From: Anisodus tanguticus
Lineage: Eukaryota > Streptophyta > Magnoliopsida > Solanales > Solanaceae
Direction: 5' to 3'
Length of the DNA: 64,000 nucleotides
Assembly (NCBI GenBank): GCA_034509755.1
Contig: CM067550.1
Span: forward strand, 19,337,001 to 19,401,000
The stretch's first letter is position 1. Every line of letters begins with the position of its first letter. Shown here piece after piece: positions 59,351 through 64,000 of the stretch. A model generated the notes under the pieces. That model saw only the letters and a list, made by a program, of their open reading frames with translations. It had not been told where the DNA came from and made no database searches. The translations under genes and the position numbers were made by a program.

Positions 59351-62084
59351 TTAGCTGACTGATGCGTTCCCTCAGGTCAACTTCTCTCCTTCGTCCTCAC
59401 ATTAGTCAAGTCGTTTGCTGATAAATGATTTTATTCTCAACTTAGCTTTGTTTACTAACTGGTGTGCTAAAAACTCTTATATTTGTAGTATCTCAATCGT
59501 AAACACTTTATGGACAATATCATCGAATCTGAAGTGCGTGTATCATCGCAGTTAACTCTCATTCATGATCTAAAAGGAATCTTTTTTTTCGTACTTTCTC
59601 ACTACTCATAATTATAAACAACTTCCTTTCTTGATTTCTTTTGACACTTGTTCATTCATTTTCTTACTTGTCATACTCATCTTAATGCTAAAATATTTGG
59701 GTATACATACGTACTCTCAAACATTGTTCCTGATTCCAATCCTTGGCGTTACTACCCCTTAAAGGATGAGTTGTTAACTTATTTCCTCATTCAGTACATG
59801 GAAGGTTCTGAAGAATTTGCATTACATGACGTTGGCCTAGTATATCCAAACTTGGTCAGTATACTTAGATTCGAATTCCTTCACTGGCCTCATGGCTAAG
59901 ACTTTCTGTCAATGGCGCTTTGGGAAAATATTTCCTTGATCTCGTTAAGCTACAAACCCATTACTTTATCTATCTCGTAGAACATTTGGTCAGTTAAAAA
60001 ATGCTCATAGACATCTGTACCTGCCTGACATTTTATCTTTATTATAATGTCATTATCTCTTGACATATATCTTTAATGTCTACTTTGTGTCCATAGGCGT
60101 CATTGGTCCCTTTTTACCTGTTTAGGCGCTAATCTCGAGCTTTACTCACTGTTACTTCCGTTTATATACTTTCTGAGATGTATGACTGCATATGTTGTGG
60201 AAACGATGCTTCATATATTTAGATTCAATTTACGGTGTTACATGATCCTATGGATTGACATGATCCTATGGATTGTCAAGCTTTCTTGTCTTATCATTAT
60301 TAGATCTTTCATCGACCGAGTGCTCATTCGTCTTACCATTATATTTCCATTTCAAGTTGCCTTGGGGGGGGTCTCTTATCTCAAAGTATTTCTCATACTA
60401 TCTTCTTGAACATCAGAGGTTCGTCACCTTTGGCCGAAGAGTTATTATTGTCCCTCCTCTACCATTAGTCCTTACGCTGTTATGGAGTAATCATACCTTT
60501 GGAAAACCTGCATAACTATAATCTCATTCACTTTTATCCTTTTTGTCTAAATCCTTCCTTCCATTAGTCGAAAAACAATTCTGCTTTGATACTTGATCAT
60601 ACCATTCCATTCATACTTATTAACTGTTTTCATATACCTTACGACCATTCTTCGATTGGTCCATAGTTTTCGTCCTCAATTGCCCCTAACAAGATATTGT
60701 TATCCATAGGTTATTTAGAATTGTAACATGCTGCACAATGAAGCCGAAGATCTTACCCGTCCAATACCTATAGCATACCTTAGCTTACTAATATTGATAC
60801 ACATAATTATTAATAATACGCAGTATCACCATTTACGCAAGGACGGGAGGCTTATGTCCCCTTCCACTGCCGTAGATAACTCGATCCTTACATATGCTCA
60901 GGCTCACTATTCTGGGTACGTCACTTTACGTGATCTTCTTAAAATTTACTAATGGTCACTCTTCAGACGATTCGATTGTGGCAATCCGTTCTCGTTAATG
61001 ATACCCCGGGACAATTCTCAATTTATTCTAGGTAAGACATTACAATTTAGGTCGCACGTGCATAACATATTCTCTCACTCTAATAAAAAAAAGTCACTGT
61101 AAAAACGTGTAGCTTTTCATAACCTACTATACCTTGTAATGATGTCTTCTGCTTTTTCATCTGTACAAATCATAATCATTTTATCCCTACCTTTGCGCTT
61201 CAACATAGGACACTTCGAAATGTTGTGGCCATGGCTGCCACACTAAACCAACCCCTTGTACCTTTGTGGTATAATCCGGCATACGCTCGACCATACTGAC
61301 TACAAGATGGTCGGGGCGGTCTCACTTGACCTTCACAACTTTGACCCTAAGATATTGGCATCTTTGAACCCTTTAAATATCGGCGATCTCTGACTAATAA
61401 ACTCCCTAGGTTATAAGCTCCTTGACCCCTCAAGGGGCCTATCTCTATCAGATTCTCTAGGATGAAGTTGTGCCTGGGAAAGCAACTTACTCATATCCTC
61501 TGACAGATCTGTCTCAATGGAGAGCATACTACTCGTATTTATACTCAATCCAACTTCAATCTCCCTGCTAATCATAACCTACTGGAAGAAGGCATTGCTA
61601 TGATCATAAACACGATAAGGTCTGTAGAGAGAATCCTTACAATCTTCTGTGTTCAGGTGCTTAGTACTTCCTTTACTTTACTTTTTTTTTTGTATCCCAA
61701 AATAAACATATTGCTTTCCAGGCTTGCATTATGTCTTCCGTATATGAGTGAGACAATTCCTCACAATCTCAGATTTTGAACATAATACTGCCCTTCTGCC
61801 ATATCAATCGTCTGGTAGAAGCCACCCATTTACTGGCTTCGAATATGAACTAGCCGAAGTCTTTTTGGTAACCGGCATTACTGAAACAATATCAGGCATG
61901 AGTTAAACTCGAATTCGTAAGATACAGCTCTGTTGCACGATCTATGATATGTAAGAATGGAAACCATCCCTAAATGCCTTGCAGCCTCCTGTTTATAAGT
62001 GTGGCGCGCAACACACCCATAAACAAAACTCTACTAGACACGGCTTGCAGACTCTCTAGGATAGACCTACTCTGACACCAAGTT
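59351..62084 (-). pseudogene. Gypsy internal region: no RT found, weak gag remnant
   Basis: Protease, reverse transcriptase and RNase H should lie here, but I could read none of their motifs. At 61206-61240 on minus CGSHGHNISKC fits the last three ligands of a CCHC knuckle, with a stop just before it. A 19-bp direct duplication (CATGATCCTATGGATTGA) is at about 60241-60280. The region is either heavily rearranged gag/pol or a replacement of it. Confidence 0.4.
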
Positions 62085-63854
62085 TGTCACGACCCAAACC
62101 GAAGGGTCATGACGGGCACCCGGACCTTCTTTGCCGAGTACCACTAATCATATATGTAACATCTAACCATAACTAATCATGGGCCCCGAGGGCCGTCACA
62201 AAGTACCATACTAACATATAGGAATGATAAACTGGAAGGGTACTACGTAAACTCTTGCAAACGGAAGAACCCAACGTTTGCATATATACATACTAAGGCC
62301 GACAAGGCCATACATGACAACTATACACAGGACAACTGTCTACAAGCCTCAAAAGAGTACGTAACATCATAATGTCGGGACAGGGCCCCGCCATACCCCT
62401 ATGCATATCAAGAATAATGTACCACGACCAGACTGTAACTCTGGAACAAATAGAGTGCTCCAATATCACCTGAACCAACAACCTACTAGTGCGGACCGTC
62501 ACCCTGTTTACCTGAGCTTGCAAGCATGAAACGTTGCATCCCCCGATAAAAGGAATGTCAGTACGACTGATGTACTAAGTATGTCAAGCATGAAAAATAG
62601 TATAATAAAGACCTGAAAGTAACATGTGACAAGAAACAACCAACCAGTAGATAATGCCTCTGAGGGCCATAATATGCCTAAGTATCATGCACAATGCAAA
62701 TGCGGACATACATATACATATGCGTATACAACGCCATCAAGCCTCTATGGGCATCCCATCATATCATATCGTCCTCTGTGGGCATAATCATCATCGTGTA
62801 TATTTGTACCAGCTGCAGGTAGTGTGCGTATATAACGTCGTATCCCATTTCCCATGTCCCATACATATATAATGCATATAGTAGAGTATATACCTCCTTT
62901 GAGGTCAAGGTATGTACATGAATATAATGCATGAATGATATGATAATATGGCACTATAAGTTTATCGAAGTGATGTAATGTTGCTTCACCTCCAATTAAC
63001 ATTATGAATACTAACATCTTTTCCATATACCTCAATAGGGATTTAGGAACATATTTAGACATGCTTTGACAATAAAAATGAATAATATGAATATCCTTAA
63101 CTACTAAGAGTAGAATCATTTATGATACAATATTACGTTTACGTTTCGTACTTAGAACATGCCAAAAGAAATAAGAATTTGTCTTAACATACCTGAACCA
63201 ATTCTCGGCACAACCTATGCCATGCAGCGCGTATAGTACTTCAATCTTATTTACCAAGAATTATTTTTCTTCCACCCTTCTTCACTATGAAAATCACATT
63301 GATGTATATTCTATAATGTCACGGACGAATTTTTCAAATTCCTTACAAAAGTTTCTACCACTAATGTGAACTACTTAATTAAGAGATAAGAGATCTATAA
63401 ATGTATATGACTGCTTGTTCGTTTCTCATGTTAACATTTAAAGTTGAGACTCTTAAATTTTGAAGGAAAACAAATTGCAGTATCTTAATCTTGTAACACA
63501 AAATGCTAATGTATTGAAATGAAACGCTATACAATCTTATTAACACGTGTAGTCTTAATAGGAAATTTCTAATCCACACATCACTAACACATGACACCAC
63601 ACTTAATTGCATGCATATTAATGGATTCGTCGTCACCTATTCATGCTACACATGGACTATGTCCACTAATCACTTATCTCATAATTAATCAATCACACAC
63701 ATAATTAATTTCTAGCCATCATTGTCACATTTTTAAAATCTTAAATTATTTCAGGACCGCATCCTTTTATATACTAAGCTTCTTTATTTGCATACGTGAA
63801 TATGACCAAAAATTCTCCAACGCTTGGATCTATTTACATACGTCTAGCGATTCA
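62085..63854 (-). mobile_element. 5' LTR of the gypsy element (outer end missing)
   Basis: It pairs with the 3' LTR up to ACATACGTCTAGCGATT at 63851. The last ~25 bp, which should read to TGTAACA on minus, are replaced by unrelated sequence, so another insertion or a deletion occurred at the outer end. Confidence 0.8.
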
Positions 63855-64000
63855 AAAGACTAGTTTATCAAAGTCATTACAATCAAAATACTAAAGGGAT
63901 AATTACATAAATCTGTCTTCAAATCTTTTTTTTTGGTAACTAAATGATTTTATTAATCACCAAGTGCATAAATTACAATACCATAGCAGAATGCCTCTTA
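63855..64000. other. Unidentified sequence at the window end
   Basis: The LTR homology stops abruptly here. The remaining 146 bp include a T-rich run and no ORF. They may be the start of an element that truncated the 5' LTR. Confidence 0.3.

Larger units (their letters stand above)
55863..63854 (-). mobile_element. Ty3/gypsy chromovirus (Tekay/Del-like), both LTRs, defective
   Basis: The 3' LTR is 55863-57733, the internal part 57734-62084 and the 5' LTR 62085-63854 (truncated). On minus the 5' LTR ends GGGTCGTGACA and is followed by the primer site TTGGTGTCAGAG (initiator Met-like). The polypurine tract AAGGGGGGAAGAA sits at 57734-57746. Coding traces are integrase plus chromodomain and a weak gag zinc knuckle. 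No reverse transcriptase was recognised. The internal part is about 4.35 kb, short for this clade. Confidence 0.85.

Noticed and set aside
60182..60952. Plus-strand frames of 74-80 codons inside the gypsy element
   Set aside because: They are antisense to the element and match no family.
55863..63854. Integrated plant pararetrovirus
   Set aside because: LTRs, polypurine tract, PBS and a chromodomain integrase identify a Ty3/gypsy retrotransposon. No movement protein or coat-protein motif was seen.
1..64000. tRNA, rRNA, CRISPR or a prokaryote-like gene cluster
   Set aside because: I found no clover-leaf with both A and B boxes, no rRNA words, no regular repeat-spacer array, and no closely spaced open frames on one strand.
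1..64000. A previously undescribed multi-gene system
   Set aside because: Apart from the kinase, every recognisable coding piece belongs to a known transposon class or to the lipoxygenase pseudogene, and all are broken.

Overview
This is a nuclear plant genome window. It has spliced genes with GT/AG introns, an AT-rich background and a dense load of plant transposons: Ty1/copia, chromodomain Ty3/gypsy, RTE LINE, hAT, Tourist-like and Stowaway-like elements. The LTRs ending in GGGTCGTGACA and starting TGTAACACCC or TGTAACGACCC, and the type-2 lipoxygenase, look like Solanaceae. I cannot name the species.

Layout. 1-903: partial LTR. 1055-2945: a duplicated intergenic block around a long-TIR DNA element. 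3213-6830: the only clearly intact gene, a six-exon CDKG/PITSLRE-type cyclin-dependent kinase (741 codons after splicing). 6831-11030: no recognised gene. 11028-16755: a DNA element, then an RTE LINE split by a 2.6 kb solo LTR. 16756-22388: decayed gypsy-like sequence, then a 5'-truncated copia element. 22526-32416: a Tourist MITE, then a four-layer nest (foldback MITE, complete copia, solo gypsy LTR, solo gypsy LTR); the copia and both solo LTRs have exact 5-bp target duplications. 32701-33628: a solo LTR of the same family as the one at the left edge. 33737-46569, minus strand: a decayed 13-lipoxygenase gene. One of its introns is about 9.2 kb and holds an hAT remnant, a plus-strand copia and two Stowaway MITEs. 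47422-53610: a Tourist MITE and a minus-strand copia that carries a non-autonomous hAT element with an exact 8-bp duplication. 53900-55570: Stowaway MITEs and a divergent tandem triplication. 55863-63854: a minus-strand chromodomain gypsy element with both LTRs but no recognisable reverse transcriptase.

Function. The kinase is predicted to be a nuclear CDK acting with an L-type cyclin in splicing and transcription. Everything else with coding potential is broken: the lipoxygenase has frameshifts, stops and altered iron-ligand positions, and every transposon ORF is interrupted. No set of genes here looks like a new multi-gene system. The best leads are structural: the nesting order, an hAT family with GGATCC-rich subterminal arrays present as both a transposase-bearing remnant and a deletion derivative, GC-rich islands inside otherwise AT-rich LTRs, and copy-number-variable minisatellites inside one LTR family. 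All alignments were done by eye.
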